Assembly: GCF_900055185.1 (NCBI RefSeq)
Contig: NZ_FIZX01000001.1
Location: forward strand, 744,001-808,000
Reading direction: 5' to 3'
Source: Grimontia celer
GTDB taxonomy: Bacteria > Pseudomonadota > Gammaproteobacteria > Enterobacterales > Vibrionaceae
Length of the DNA: 64,000 nucleotides
Every line of letters begins with the position of its first letter. Position 1 is the first letter of the stretch. A program made the position numbers and the translations under genes. Shown one piece after another: positions 25,917 through 35,467 of the stretch. A model generated the notes under the pieces. It was not told where the DNA came from. It saw nothing but the letters and a program-made list of their open reading frames with translations, and did no database searches.

Positions 25917-26915
25917 ATGAAAACGATCACCTCACTGGCTGCAGCAGTTACCCTGGGTCTTATGTCTGCATCGGCGTCAGCAGCTCAGTTCAAGCCTTCT
26001 GTCATTTTCGATATGGGTGGTAAGTTCGACAAATCATTCAACCAGGCGGCTTACACTGGTGCAGAAGCGTTTAAGACTGAAACAGGCATCAGCTATGGTG
26101 AGTTTGAAATCACCAATGAAGCACAGCGTGAGCAAGCGATGTTGCGTATGGCTCAGCGTGGTTTCAGCCCTATCGTTGCGGTAGGTTTCCAACAAGCACC
26201 TATTGTAGAGAAAGTGGCGAAGCAATTCCCTAAAACTGAATTCGTTATCATCGATGCAGTGGTCGATCTGCCAAACGTACGTTCTGTTGTGTTTAAAGAG
26301 CACGAAGGTTCGTTCCTGGTAGGTGCACTGGCGGTGATGAAAAGTGAAAGCGACAAAGTCGGTTTCGTTGGCGGAATGGACATTCCTCTGATCCGTAAGT
26401 TCGCGTGTGGTTACGAGCAAGGCGCGAAGTTCCAGGCAGACGGTGCGGACGTTATCCAGAACATGACGGGCTCAACACCAGCAGCATGGAACAACCCAAC
26501 CAAAGGTGCAGAGCTGGCGAAATCTCAGTTCGATAAAGGTGTAGACGTAGTTTACGCTGCGGCGGGTGGTACCGGTGTAGGTGTTTACCAAGCAGCCGTT
26601 GATGGCAGCAAATATGCTATCGGTGTCGATTCAAACCAAAACTACCTGCACCCGGGCGTAATGTTGACCTCTATGGTTAAGCGCGTAGACGTTGCGGTAC
26701 AAGACGCGTTCAATGACGCGAAGAACGGTGAGTTCACTCCGGGTCTGCAAGCCTTGGGTCTGAAAGAAGGCGGTGTTGACTGGGCACTGGATGAGTTCAA
26801 CCGTGACCTCGTGACTCCAGAAATGGAAGCGCGTGTGAAAGAAATTCGTGATGACATCATTGCTGGCAAGATTATCGTTCATGATTACTTCAGCACGGAT
26901 TCTTGCGAATATTAA
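25917..26915 (+). CDS. BMP-family ABC transporter substrate-binding protein (nucleoside-type)
   Basis: 332 residues. Signal peptide MKTITSLAAAVTLGLMSASA, cleaved at ASA-AQ; no lipobox, so it is a soluble periplasmic protein. The BMP/PnrA domain reads PSVIFDMGGKFDKSFNQAAY at the start and includes VGFVGGMDIPLIRKFACGYEQGAK and IGVDSNQNYLHPG. This class binds nucleosides (PnrA, BmpA/NupN) and feeds the downstream ATPase and two permeases. A hairpin after it (26927-26957) may keep its expression above that of the transporter genes. The specific ligand cannot be read. Confidence 0.92.
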   Translation: MKTITSLAAAVTLGLMSASASAAQFKPSVIFDMGGKFDKSFNQAAYTGAEAFKTETGISYGEFEITNEAQREQAMLRMAQRGFSPIVAVGFQQAPIVEKVAKQFPKTEFVIIDAVVDLPNVRSVVFKEHEGSFLVGALAVMKSESDKVGFVGGMDIPLIRKFACGYEQGAKFQADGADVIQNMTGSTPAAWNNPTKGAELAKSQFDKGVDVVYAAAGGTGVGVYQAAVDGSKYAIGVDSNQNYLHPGVMLTSMVKRVDVAVQDAFNDAKNGEFTPGLQALGLKEGGVDWALDEFNRDLVTPEMEARVKEIRDDIIAGKIIVHDYFSTDSCEY

Positions 26916-26926
26916 TTCGTGATTTT

Positions 26927-26957
26927 CGCCCCCGGTGGATCTGATCTCCCGGGGGCG
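26927..26957 (+). terminator. GC-rich hairpin between binding protein and ATPase genes
   Basis: CGCCCCCGG (26927-26935) pairs with CCGGGGGCG (26949-26957). The T run is weak, so it probably stabilises mRNA or acts as a partial terminator rather than a full stop. Confidence 0.65.
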
Positions 26958-27056
26958 ATTTGCATCAAGAGATAGCGATTTGTCTTGCAACCTAACTTAT
27001 TGCTCTCACAGGGATAATCGCTTAAGTCGTTCTTCAATTGATGCCAAGGAGCTGGC

Positions 27057-28601
27057 ATGACACAACCCGCCATTCAACTGCGAGGGATCAACAAACGATT
27101 CGGCGCAGTTCATGCAAACAAAGACATCGACCTCACGGTAATGCCGGGCACTATACACGGTATTGTCGGGGAAAACGGTGCAGGTAAATCGACACTGATG
27201 TCGATTCTCTACGGTTTCTACCAAGCCGACTCCGGCACCATCGAAGTCGATGGGCAAACCGTAAATATCAAAGATTCCCAAGATGCCATTTCCCATGGCA
27301 TCGGCATGGTTCACCAGCACTTTATGTTGGTGGAAACCTTCTCTGTTCTTGAAAACATCATGCTCGGCGCAGAAGGACACAGCCTGTTGGATGTGGCCTC
27401 GAAAAACGTCGGCGGCGCGTTGGAAAAAATTGAAGAAGAATACGGTTTGACCGTTGATTCCAATGCGATTGTCGGTGAGCTTCCTGTTGGCATTCAGCAG
27501 CGTGTGGAAATCCTCAAAGCCTTATATCGTGGCGCACGCATTCTGATTCTGGATGAACCGACAGGCGTTTTGACGCCGCAGGAAATTGAACAGTTTTTCG
27601 AGATCCTCAACACCCTTAAATCACAGGGTGTCACCATCATTCTGATCACGCACAAACTCAAAGAGATCATGGCGATCACCGATTCTGTGTCTGTCATGCG
27701 TCAGGGGGCCATGGTCGCACATCGACAAACAGCAGAAACCAATGTTGATGAGCTGGCGGAATTGATGGTGGGGCGAAAGGTTCTACTACGTGTGGACAAA
27801 ACCGACGCAACGCCCGGCGAGGAGCGCCTTAACGTAAATAACGTTTCCTGGTTCGACAGCCGTGGCGTTAAGCGCTTAAAAAATCTGAACTTCAGCCTTA
27901 AAGCGGGTGAAATTCTGGGTGTTGCAGGTGTTTCAGGCAATGGTCAGTCTGAACTGCTTTCTGTGCTTTCAGGTGTCACGGTTCCACAGGAAGGGGACTT
28001 TACCTTAGCTACCTCCAAAGGCAGCCAGAAGTTCGGCAGCAAAGACAGCCGTGATGCAGGCTTAATGCGACGTTTGAGTGTGGGCCATATTCCGGAAGAC
28101 CGTATCAAACAAGGTTTGGTAAAAGCGATGCCTGCCTCGGAAAGCGCGATTCTCGGCTTCCAGCATGACATTGCTTACGGTAAAGGCTTGCTCGATCCGA
28201 TAGCGATTGAAAGAGCAACCAAAGACATGATGGAGCAGTACGATGTGCGTCCTGCTGATCCACAACTGAAATCCGCCAACTTCTCTGGTGGTAACCAACA
28301 AAAACTCATCATTGCCCGTGAAATGCTGCGTGAGCCAGAAGTCCTTTTGGTGGGTCAGCCTACCCGTGGTGTGGATATCGGTGCGATTGAATTTATTCAC
28401 CGCAACCTGATAGCCGCCAGAGATGCTGGTGCCGCGATTCTACTGGTTTCGACAGAGCTTGAAGAAATCATGTCACTGTCCGACCGCATCATCGTATTGG
28501 TGGATGGCGAAATCACCGGCGATGTGATTGCCAAAGACATGGATGAGCGTCAACTCGGTATCTTGATGGCGAACGCCGCAGAAGAGGAGGGCGCAGCATG
28601 A
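27057..28601 (+). CDS. ABC transporter ATP-binding protein, nucleoside importer (two NBDs)
   Basis: 514 residues with two ATPase halves, as in NupO/YufO and sugar importers. First half: Walker A GENGAGKST (about 38-46), signature region LPVGIQQRVEIL, Walker B ILILDEPTGVLTP. Second half from about residue 260: a degenerate Walker A (GVSGNGQSELL), signature FSGGNQQKLIIAREM and Walker B region LLVGQPTRGVDIG where the usual Asp is replaced (VGQP), as is typical for this class. It energises the two downstream permeases. AAGGAG precedes the ATG by 5 nt, and the stop overlaps the next gene by 4 nt. Confidence 0.95.
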   Translation: MTQPAIQLRGINKRFGAVHANKDIDLTVMPGTIHGIVGENGAGKSTLMSILYGFYQADSGTIEVDGQTVNIKDSQDAISHGIGMVHQHFMLVETFSVLENIMLGAEGHSLLDVASKNVGGALEKIEEEYGLTVDSNAIVGELPVGIQQRVEILKALYRGARILILDEPTGVLTPQEIEQFFEILNTLKSQGVTIILITHKLKEIMAITDSVSVMRQGAMVAHRQTAETNVDELAELMVGRKVLLRVDKTDATPGEERLNVNNVSWFDSRGVKRLKNLNFSLKAGEILGVAGVSGNGQSELLSVLSGVTVPQEGDFTLATSKGSQKFGSKDSRDAGLMRRLSVGHIPEDRIKQGLVKAMPASESAILGFQHDIAYGKGLLDPIAIERATKDMMEQYDVRPADPQLKSANFSGGNQQKLIIAREMLREPEVLLVGQPTRGVDIGAIEFIHRNLIAARDAGAAILLVSTELEEIMSLSDRIIVLVDGEITGDVIAKDMDERQLGILMANAAEEEGAA

Positions 28602-29716
28602 ATGTACCTCAACAAAGCGCCCCAATGTGGGTGAAAACCTTTCTGGTTCCTTTTATTCAGCTTTCTGTCGCGCTGGTGATTTCAAGCTTAGTGGTATTGT
28701 TGGTAGGGGAAAGCCCAACCGCAGCATTTAGCGTGATGATTCAGGGTGCGACTAATCTGGAATTTGGCGGACTGAACAACACCCTGTATTACGCGACAAA
28801 CTTTGTGTTCACTGGGCTGGCAGTTGCCGTCGCTTTCCACGCGGGTTTGTTCAATATCGGCGGTGAAGGGCAGGCCTATATCGCAGGTTTAGGCATCGGC
28901 ATTTTGATGCTGCTACTTGATGGTGTGCTCAACATGTGGCTGATGGCTCCATTGGCTATTTTGGTCGCGGCGGCTTTCGGTGCGCTTTGGGGCGCTGTGC
29001 CGGGGTATCTGCAGGCAAAACGTGGTTCGCACATTGTGGTTACCACCATCATGTTCAACTTTATTGCCTTCTCCGTGATGGGTTACGCGTTGGTTGAACA
29101 CATCGCCAAATACGGTGGTAACTCGACTGATTCGCGCTATTTCAACCCTGAAGCCGTGTTCCCGAAACTCTATGAACTCGGCGCAAGCTATGGTCTCGAA
29201 CTGCCATTCTCTCTGCTGAATCCTTCCATTCTGATTGCACTGCTGGTGGCGTATCTGGTTTGGGTTCTGATGTTCAGAACCCGCCTTGGCTACGCGATTC
29301 GCGTCGTCGGGCAGAATGCAACAGCGGCAGAGTATGCTGGTATCGACGCCAAGAAAATCATCATTATCGCGATGACCATTTCTGGTGCACTAGCAGGCTT
29401 GATGGCGGTGAATGAAGTTTATGGTGCGCAAAACCGCCTGATTCTGAACTTTACTGGTGGCTTTGGTTTCATCGGTATCGCCGTGGCACTGATGGGGCGT
29501 AACCATCCATTTGGGATTGTGGTTGCTGCATTGCTGTTCGGTGCGCTTTATCAAGGTGGTACAGAGCTGCAGTTTGAAATGCCAAGCCTGAACCCAGAAC
29601 TGATTATGGTGATTCAAGGCCTGGTGATCTTCTTTACGGGAGCGCTCGACAGATTAATCCGCAAGCCGGTCGAAGGCTTCTTTATGCGCCGCAACGCGCA
29701 AGCAGAGGGGGCGTAA
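28598..29716 (+). CDS. ABC transporter permease, nucleoside importer subunit 1 (YufP-like)
   Basis: 372 residues with about ten hydrophobic segments in the BPD_transp_2 pattern, including AFHAGLFNIGGEGQAYIAGL and GLMAVNEVYGAQNRLILNFT. It pairs with the following permease to form the membrane channel of the BMP-type importer. The start overlaps the ATPase stop by 4 nt, and the next gene begins 1 bp after its stop, so the three are tightly coupled. Confidence 0.94.
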   Translation: MNVPQQSAPMWVKTFLVPFIQLSVALVISSLVVLLVGESPTAAFSVMIQGATNLEFGGLNNTLYYATNFVFTGLAVAVAFHAGLFNIGGEGQAYIAGLGIGILMLLLDGVLNMWLMAPLAILVAAAFGALWGAVPGYLQAKRGSHIVVTTIMFNFIAFSVMGYALVEHIAKYGGNSTDSRYFNPEAVFPKLYELGASYGLELPFSLLNPSILIALLVAYLVWVLMFRTRLGYAIRVVGQNATAAEYAGIDAKKIIIIAMTISGALAGLMAVNEVYGAQNRLILNFTGGFGFIGIAVALMGRNHPFGIVVAALLFGALYQGGTELQFEMPSLNPELIMVIQGLVIFFTGALDRLIRKPVEGFFMRRNAQAEGA

Positions 29717-29717
29717 C

Positions 29718-30692
29718 ATGGAATGGTTTAACTGGATCCTCTCATCTGCCGACTCCACACTGCGCCTTGCTGTTCCATTGATTTTCGCAGCGATGGCTGG
29801 GATTTTTTCTGAGCGTGCTGGCGTGGTCGATATCGGCCTTGAGGGTAAAATGCTGTTTGCTGCGTTTGCTGCAGCTGCGGTTTCCTACGTGACTGGCAAT
29901 CCTTGGCTTGGCCTGCTGGCAGCGATTGCTGGCTCAATGATGTTGGCGTTGGTTCATGGCTATGCGTCCATCACTCAAAAAGGCGATCAGATTATTTCTG
30001 GCCTAGCGGTGAACTTCTTCGCCTCAGGAATGACGATTACCCTCGGCCATGCTTGGTTTCAGCGTGGTGGTCAAACGCCAACGCTGCACAACGATCAGCG
30101 ATTCCTTCCGGCTGAATTGCCAGGCGCTGAATGGCTAGGCGATACCATCCCTGTGATTGGTCCGCTTTATCGAGATGTCATTTCCGGTCACAACATTCTG
30201 GTGTATCTGGCCTTTATCGCAGTGATCATCACTTGGTGGGTGTTGTTCAGAACACGCTTCGGTTTGCGTCTTCGTGCGGTAGGTGAAGAGCCAAATGCGA
30301 TTGATACGGCAGGTATCTCGGTGGTTTGGTTACGTTACCGTGCGGTACTGATTGCAGGTTTGCTGTGTGGCTTGGCGGGTGCGTACCTTTCTACTGCGCA
30401 GAATGCGGCGTTTGGTAAAGAGATGACAGCAGGTCAGGGCTATATTGCGCTGGCAGCGGTTATCTTCGGTAAATGGCAGCCACGCAATGCGCTGCTGGCC
30501 TGTTTGCTGTTCGGCTTCCTCTCAGCGCTGGAAACGCGTATGCAGGGCGTGTCGATTCCGCTGATTGGCGTGTTGCCAACCCAGTTGTTCTCTGCACTGC
30601 CATACGTGTTGACCGTGGTACTTCTGGCGGGCTTTATCGGCAAAGCGATTGCTCCGAAGGCAATTGGGCGACCTTACGAGAAAGAACGTTAA
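29718..30692 (+). CDS. ABC transporter permease, nucleoside importer subunit 2 (YufQ-like)
   Basis: 324 residues, highly hydrophobic. It has the family segments IFSERAGVVDIGLEGKMLFA and RTRFGLRLRAVGEEPNAIDT typical of the second BMP-importer permease. Last gene of the four-gene operon; a strong terminator follows at 30714-30742. Together with the upstream permease it would form a heterodimeric channel. Confidence 0.94.
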   Translation: MEWFNWILSSADSTLRLAVPLIFAAMAGIFSERAGVVDIGLEGKMLFAAFAAAAVSYVTGNPWLGLLAAIAGSMMLALVHGYASITQKGDQIISGLAVNFFASGMTITLGHAWFQRGGQTPTLHNDQRFLPAELPGAEWLGDTIPVIGPLYRDVISGHNILVYLAFIAVIITWWVLFRTRFGLRLRAVGEEPNAIDTAGISVVWLRYRAVLIAGLLCGLAGAYLSTAQNAAFGKEMTAGQGYIALAAVIFGKWQPRNALLACLLFGFLSALETRMQGVSIPLIGVLPTQLFSALPYVLTVVLLAGFIGKAIAPKAIGRPYEKER

Positions 30693-30713
30693 TGGTTTAA
30701 ATCAGTACAAAAT

Positions 30714-30742
30714 AAAACGAGGGCAAATGCCCTCGTTTTTTT
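30714..30742. terminator. Terminator shared by the importer operon and speG
   Basis: AAAACGAGGGC (30714-30724) pairs with GCCCTCGTTTT, followed by further T; A and T runs on both sides fit the convergent genes. Confidence 0.92.
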
Positions 30743-30761
30743 GTTCTTTAGCAATCTGCGG

Positions 30762-31286
30762 TTAAGCGTTTCGCTTTGCCAAGTAGTCATCCTGAAGAAT
30801 GTACATGCGTTTAATGTCGCAGTACTCACCGTTCACGAAGATTTCCTTCACCAGATGACCTTCCTCAACGAAGCCACACTTATTGTACAAGTGAATCGCC
30901 TTTTCGTTGTTCACTGCCACATTCAGATAAACCTTGTGCAGGTTCAGAATCGTAAAGGCGTAGTTCAGGGCCTTGTTGATTAGCGTCTTCGCGTAGCCGC
31001 AACCTTGAAAATCTGGCGCGATAATAATCTGGAACTCTGCATTGCGGTGAATCGAGTTGATTTCCACCAGTTCCACAAGGCCAACTGCCTGCTTCTGCTC
31101 GTTCTCTGCGATAAAACGACGCTCAGTACTGTCGTGAATGTGCTTTCTGAACAGATCTTCCAGCTCATAGTAAGACTCATAAGGTTCTTCGAACCAATAT
31201 GACATGATAGAGCGGTTGTTGTTTAGCTGGTGGATAAAGCGAAGATCGGTTTGCTCAAGGGCGCGCAATCGAATAGCGTTTTGCAT
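30762..31286 (-). CDS. speG: Spermidine N1-acetyltransferase
   Basis: 174 residues, almost the length of V. cholerae SpeG and closely similar throughout. It is a GNAT enzyme that acetylates spermidine and spermine with acetyl-CoA, lowering polyamine toxicity; SpeG forms allosteric dodecamers. Visible family segments: [31 protein letters not shown] (the polyamine-binding region), [20 protein letters not shown] (acetyl-CoA loop) and [17 protein letters not shown]. It is a single gene between convergent and unrelated neighbours. Confidence 0.97.
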   Translation of the reverse strand: MQNAIRLRALEQTDLRFIHQLNNNRSIMSYWFEEPYESYYELEDLFRKHIHDSTERRFIAENEQKQAVGLVELVEINSIHRNAEFQIIIAPDFQGCGYAKTLINKALNYAFTILNLHKVYLNVAVNNEKAIHLYNKCGFVEEGHLVKEIFVNGEYCDIKRMYILQDDYLAKRNA

Positions 31287-31405
31287 ACTATTTCTCGTTC
31301 TAAAGTGTCTGTTAGCGCGACTGAATTTTTGTCGGCGACGGAAGATATCACCGGATTTCGAAGTTGGGAAATGAATTGTTTTGACGTTTTGATTGCCGAT
31401 AGATA

Positions 31406-31432
31406 AAAGCCGCTGATTCCGTCAGCGGCTTT
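31406..31432 (-). terminator. Terminator of the MFS exporter gene
   Basis: AAAGCCGCTGA (31406-31416) pairs with TCAGCGGCTTT (31422-31432); on the minus strand the stem ends in TTTTATC. Confidence 0.8.
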
Positions 31433-31441
31433 GAGCTCTGG

Positions 31442-32647
31442 CTATTGAGATGGCACTTGAACCAACTCCGGCTCCGTGTCGTCTGTTCTATTCTTCCGTA
31501 CCAAATACCAGAGTGGCAGTAGGCCAAAGCTGATCACAGCAAGAGCAACAAGGCCGTTTTTCGCCGCGCCATAGTGAAGCACAACCTGACTCCCCAGCAG
31601 CGCGCCGCCGCCAATCCCCACATTAAAAATGCCGGAGTAAATAGCCATGGTGATATCGGTTGCTTTCGAGCCATATTCCAGCGCGCGTGTTTGCAAGGCG
31701 AGGGCGACTGTCATCATCACCGCGCCCCAAAGTGCCACACCTTGGAAAAGCTGGAATATGCCAACGCCAGATCTCGATAGCATAGAAAGGCAGAGCGCCA
31801 GCAAACCAAAACCCAGAATCAGCAGGGTGTTTGGATGACGAGGCTGAAGCCGGCTGAACAATAAGCTGCCAACAATACCCGCAGCGCCGTAAGTCATCAG
31901 CGCCCAGGTGGTGACATCCGCACTCATATTCCAAACCTGCTGAATCAGCGGTTCAAGATAGGTGTAAGCGGTAAAATGAGCAGTGACGATAATCGCCGTC
32001 AGCAGGTACAGGCTCAGTAGCGGCTTATTACGTGCAATCTCAGGCAGGCTGGATAAGTTACCGGAGTTGGAAACCGGCAGCGTCGGCAGCCAGCGCCAAA
32101 GCGCCAACATCAGCATGCCAGAAATCACACCAATGCCGCCGAAAGTCGTGCGCCAGCCAAACCACTCACCAACAACGCGACCTAATGGAACGCCCATCAC
32201 CATGGCTAACACTGTACCTGTTCCCAACAGACTGATTGCTACCGCGCCTTTGCCTTTTGGTGCCATTCTTACCGCCATCGCGACACTGATCGACCAGAAG
32301 ACTGAGTGCGCAAACGCGATACCAACACGGGAAACCAACAACATGTTATAGCTGCTTGCCATGGCAGAAACGGCATGGCTGGCAACAAACAACGCGAATA
32401 CGCCTAGCATTAAGCGGCGACGCTCAAAATTGGCAAGCAGCAACATCACTGGCAAAGAAGCCAGCGCCACAATCCAGGCGTAAATCGTCAGCATTGGCCC
32501 GACCTCAGCAGGGCGCATACCAAAGCTTTCGCCAAGGTTGGCCAACATGCCGACAGGGACAAACTCGGTGGTATTAAAAATAAAGGCGCTCAGGGCGATC
32601 AGAAACACTCGGAGCCAAGGCAACAGATTTTGTGATTTGGTGTGCAT
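31442..32647 (-). CDS. MFS sugar efflux transporter, SotB-like
   Basis: 401 residues from the ATG at 32647; an in-frame TTG 11 codons upstream is less likely. Twelve hydrophobic segments in the DHA1 drug/sugar efflux pattern, with the early motif FIFNTTEFVPVGMLANLGES that marks the SotB/YdeA sugar exporters, and LLANFERRRLMLGVFALF as the conserved loop between helices 2 and 3. It probably exports sugars or small drugs by proton antiport. No regulator gene adjoins it. Upstream lies the inverted-repeat element. Confidence 0.85.
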   Translation of the reverse strand: MHTKSQNLLPWLRVFLIALSAFIFNTTEFVPVGMLANLGESFGMRPAEVGPMLTIYAWIVALASLPVMLLLANFERRRLMLGVFALFVASHAVSAMASSYNMLLVSRVGIAFAHSVFWSISVAMAVRMAPKGKGAVAISLLGTGTVLAMVMGVPLGRVVGEWFGWRTTFGGIGVISGMLMLALWRWLPTLPVSNSGNLSSLPEIARNKPLLSLYLLTAIIVTAHFTAYTYLEPLIQQVWNMSADVTTWALMTYGAAGIVGSLLFSRLQPRHPNTLLILGFGLLALCLSMLSRSGVGIFQLFQGVALWGAVMMTVALALQTRALEYGSKATDITMAIYSGIFNVGIGGGALLGSQVVLHYGAAKNGLVALAVISFGLLPLWYLVRKNRTDDTEPELVQVPSQ

Positions 32648-32842
32648 GGTGATGAGAAACGACAGGCAAAAAATAAACAACTAACGAAAAAGGAACGCGA
32701 GTGTAATGCAGGTTCAAAAAAGAGGCAATGGTCAAAAAAGTTGCAATCAAATTTACGCTTCATTTAACAGGGAAAGACAAGCTTGGACGACTTTTAGTCA
32801 ACTGAGCCAACCAACCGAGCTATTCATCATTTCATACAGTTT

Positions 32843-33108
32843 TATACCCAAACGACCTGAAGATGCTCGCATTCAGAGGTCATCAATACGTTCAATTCGA
32901 GGCAAATTCCGCGAGGAATAGTCATTCTATTTCCGTGGTATTTAACAAAGAACTGGGCGCATTGATGGCCTCCCTCCGGGCGAGTTGACTGACGTCGTGC
33001 TCTTTGTTGTTCCTTTTTGATGGAGATGGCTACACCTGCAAAGGAACGCCGGGATCACAACGCCAGTCAAACTCGCTGAATCCTGCATCTTCAGGTTGTT
33101 TGGGTATA
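32843..33108. mobile_element. 266-bp MITE-like element with 24-bp terminal inverted repeats
   Basis: The left end (32843-32866, starting TATACCCAAAC and ending GAAGATGC) and the right end (33085-33108, starting GCATCTTC and ending TTTGGGTATA) are inverted copies matching 23 of 24 positions. Just inside, ATTCAG (32871-32876) and CTGAAT form an outer continuation of the stem. Inside are further hairpins: GGAATAG/CTATTTCC and CTTT…AAAGGAAC near 33010-33055, and GAGTTGACTG/CAGTCAAACTC. No ORF. Ends carry TA, consistent with a TA target duplication. Similar repeats occur scattered in Vibrionaceae, in my recollection. Confidence 0.8.
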
Positions 33109-33175
33109 CTTGCTTTCGCGAACCGGGAACTATGCTAATGTGACTCCCAAATTCCGATAAGAAAGACGATCAACA

Positions 33176-34300
33176 ATGAAAATCTTCAGCAACTTTGACA
33201 GCGGCAACATTCTGGTGGTTTCCGCTGACTCACCAGCCAATATTCAGCTTTCAATCCCAGCCGACAACAACACTGAAACCGCGCAATGGTTCCACTTCCG
33301 TTTGGAAAGTGAGTCGCAGGAACTGCACCAGTTCACGCTGCTAAACCTTGCTAAATCTGCTTACCCAGAAGGTTGGCAGGATTACGATGTAGTTGCCTCT
33401 TATGACCGCAATGAGTGGTTCCGTATTCCTTCAGAGTTTGATGGCGACAACCTGCGTTTCTCGGTGATACCTGAAGCAAGCTCAATGTATTTTGCCTATT
33501 TCGCGCCTTACTCTTACGAGCGTCATCAAGACCTGCTGCATGAAGCGCAAACCCACTACGCCTGCAAACTGGAAACGCTGGGTGCAACCATTGATGGCAA
33601 CGACATCAGCCTGTTGACCATTGGTGAACCAGCCGAAGGTAAGAAGAACATTTGGGTGATTGGCCGCCAACACCCGGGCGAAACCATGGCCGAGTGGTTT
33701 ATCGAAGGCTTACTGATGCGCCTGTTGGATGAAACCGACACCGTCGGCAAAGCGCTGATTGATAATGCAGTTATCCGTGTTGTGCCTAACATGAACCCGG
33801 ATGGCAGCATCCGTGGTCATCTTCGTCACAATGCGGTCGGCGCCAACCTTAACCGCGAATGGCAAACGCCGACGGTAGAGCGAAGCCCAGAGGTTTTCTA
33901 CGTGCGCGAACGCATGCTGGAAACAGGCGTAGATATGTTCCTGGATATACACGGCGACGAAGCCATTCCGTACAACTTTGTGGCGGGTAGTGAGGGTATT
34001 CCTTCCTACGATGAAGAATTCGCTGCGCTGGAAGCCCACTTCAAGCAAGCGCTGCTGACCATCACTCCAGAGTTTCAGGACGAGCACGGCTATCCCAAAA
34101 GTGCACCGGGCACAGCTAACCTGACTGTCGGTTCTAACTGGGTGGCAGAGCAATTCAAGTGTCTGTCTTACACCGTTGAAATGCCTTTTAAAGACCACAA
34201 CGATCAGCCAGACGAAATTTACGGCTGGTCACCAGATCGCAGTGCCGCCTTCGGTAGTGACATGCTGGCCGCCATTTGGTCGACATTGCCGAAGCTTTGA
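33176..34300 (+). CDS. M14-family zinc carboxypeptidase, cytosolic CCP-like
   Basis: 374 residues without a signal peptide. The N-terminal domain (about 1-120) is the beta-rich region found in cytosolic M14 enzymes. The metallopeptidase has the zinc ligands H166-x2-E169 in GRQHPGETMAEW and H259 in DIHGDE, the substrate-binding NMNPDG and LNREW, and the catalytic Glu in YTVEMPF (about E335). It should remove C-terminal residues; side-chain deglutamylation or peptidoglycan-peptide trimming are options for the family. A ribosome-binding site (AAGAAAGA) is weak. Monocistronic, followed by a terminator. The inverted-repeat element ends 67 bp upstream. Confidence 0.9.
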   Translation: MKIFSNFDSGNILVVSADSPANIQLSIPADNNTETAQWFHFRLESESQELHQFTLLNLAKSAYPEGWQDYDVVASYDRNEWFRIPSEFDGDNLRFSVIPEASSMYFAYFAPYSYERHQDLLHEAQTHYACKLETLGATIDGNDISLLTIGEPAEGKKNIWVIGRQHPGETMAEWFIEGLLMRLLDETDTVGKALIDNAVIRVVPNMNPDGSIRGHLRHNAVGANLNREWQTPTVERSPEVFYVRERMLETGVDMFLDIHGDEAIPYNFVAGSEGIPSYDEEFAALEAHFKQALLTITPEFQDEHGYPKSAPGTANLTVGSNWVAEQFKCLSYTVEMPFKDHNDQPDEIYGWSPDRSAAFGSDMLAAIWSTLPKL

Positions 34301-34320
34301 TGGGTTGATTGAAGAAGTGA

Positions 34321-34345
34321 AACGCCACCGAGAGGTGGCGTTTTT
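34321..34345 (+). terminator. Terminator after the carboxypeptidase gene
   Basis: AACGCCACC pairs with GGTGGCG, then five T. The same stem recurs at 37453 and 39577. Confidence 0.9.
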
Positions 34346-34480
34346 ATTTGAAAGTCTTTGGGCAAGACCTCATTGCTTTTCAAACTTGGTAGAAACTATC
34401 ACCCTCTATACATAGTGGCCCCATAAACTGCAGCTGAAGGCATCACCAAAGGTCAACAGATCCTAAACCTAATCAAAGCA

Positions 34481-35467
34481 CTATTTGACTTGGTATCTCA
34501 GTAGAACTTCGTTATCCAACACAACATTCGTTGACCAAATAAAACTGGCTCCTGCGCCACTGAACTTCTCGATAAAGTTCATGTAAGCCTTTTTGTTCTT
34601 TACTCCGATTTCATCTTCCGAATATAACGTTGCTTGAGGCCAAGAAGTTGAATCAAAATTTTGCTTCATCCAGGTACTTGGGGTTTCCCAGTGTGCGGCG
34701 TAAGCATCTTCGCCTGCATCAGTACCTTCCGTCGTGCATGATTCAGACAAACGCTTGCCATCGATTTCGCTCAAACAGGAAAGGTCATAAATTGGTGAGG
34801 TGTAGTATGTTTGCGCTTGCCAGTCCTGGCCTGTTACAGTGCCATCACTAAAGCTTGCGATAAAACCACCGTCTCCCGGGTGAAAACCCTTTCCACGGTT
34901 GTTCTCAGTTCCCAAACCTAAGTTTTCTTCCCAATCGACGACTTTCACTGCAATCGTATAAGGTTTATTCACTTTAAACTTGACGATGCTAGCGTTGAAT
35001 GGAGTAAATGGTACGGTGTCTGTAGCGATGAGTTTTCCGTTGATGTAAAGCTCAAAATAATTGTCCGCAAAGATATAACCCGTGATGACTTCGGCGTCTT
35101 CATCGATGACTGCGGTAGGTATATTGGTCTCATCAACGTCGGCGAGACCTTGAGGAGTGATATTGGCGCACTCCTCATACAGGTCGACTGCCTTCGTGGC
35201 AGTTGTAAAATGGTTTTTGGCAGGGACAGTCCAAATTTTCCCCTCAGAGTCTGCGATCTCTCCAACACCAGCCACTCGGCTTCGTCCGTTTTTACACTCA
35301 AACAGATTTGGCTCGATGGTTGTTGCACGACCTTGAGTAATGCTTGCAGAGCCATGGTAATCGCTAATGCTGGAGGACGATTGGGTAATATCCGATGAAG
35401 GAGAACATCCTGCAGCAATTAGAATAAGAGATGGAAGGGTAACAGTTGCAATCCTTTTAGTCGCCAT
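34481..35467 (-). CDS. Predicted lipoprotein, galactose-binding-like fold, unknown function
   Basis: 328 residues. The lipobox LIAAGC puts the acylated Cys at position 21. The remainder is a beta-rich domain with segments such as DNYFELYINGKLIATDTVPF, YTIAVKVVDWEENLGLG and KGFHPGDGGFIASF, reminiscent of carbohydrate-binding or galactose-binding-like modules found in marine bacterial surface proteins. I do not recognise a named family and do not assign a ligand. The gene is divergent from ybiT across a 343-bp interval and is not obviously in an operon. Two Cys in the C-terminal part (DLSCLSE, LSESCTTE) may form a disulfide. Confidence 0.7.
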   Translation of the reverse strand: MATKRIATVTLPSLILIAAGCSPSSDITQSSSSISDYHGSASITQGRATTIEPNLFECKNGRSRVAGVGEIADSEGKIWTVPAKNHFTTATKAVDLYEECANITPQGLADVDETNIPTAVIDEDAEVITGYIFADNYFELYINGKLIATDTVPFTPFNASIVKFKVNKPYTIAVKVVDWEENLGLGTENNRGKGFHPGDGGFIASFSDGTVTGQDWQAQTYYTSPIYDLSCLSEIDGKRLSESCTTEGTDAGEDAYAAHWETPSTWMKQNFDSTSWPQATLYSEDEIGVKNKKAYMNFIEKFSGAGASFIWSTNVVLDNEVLLRYQVK

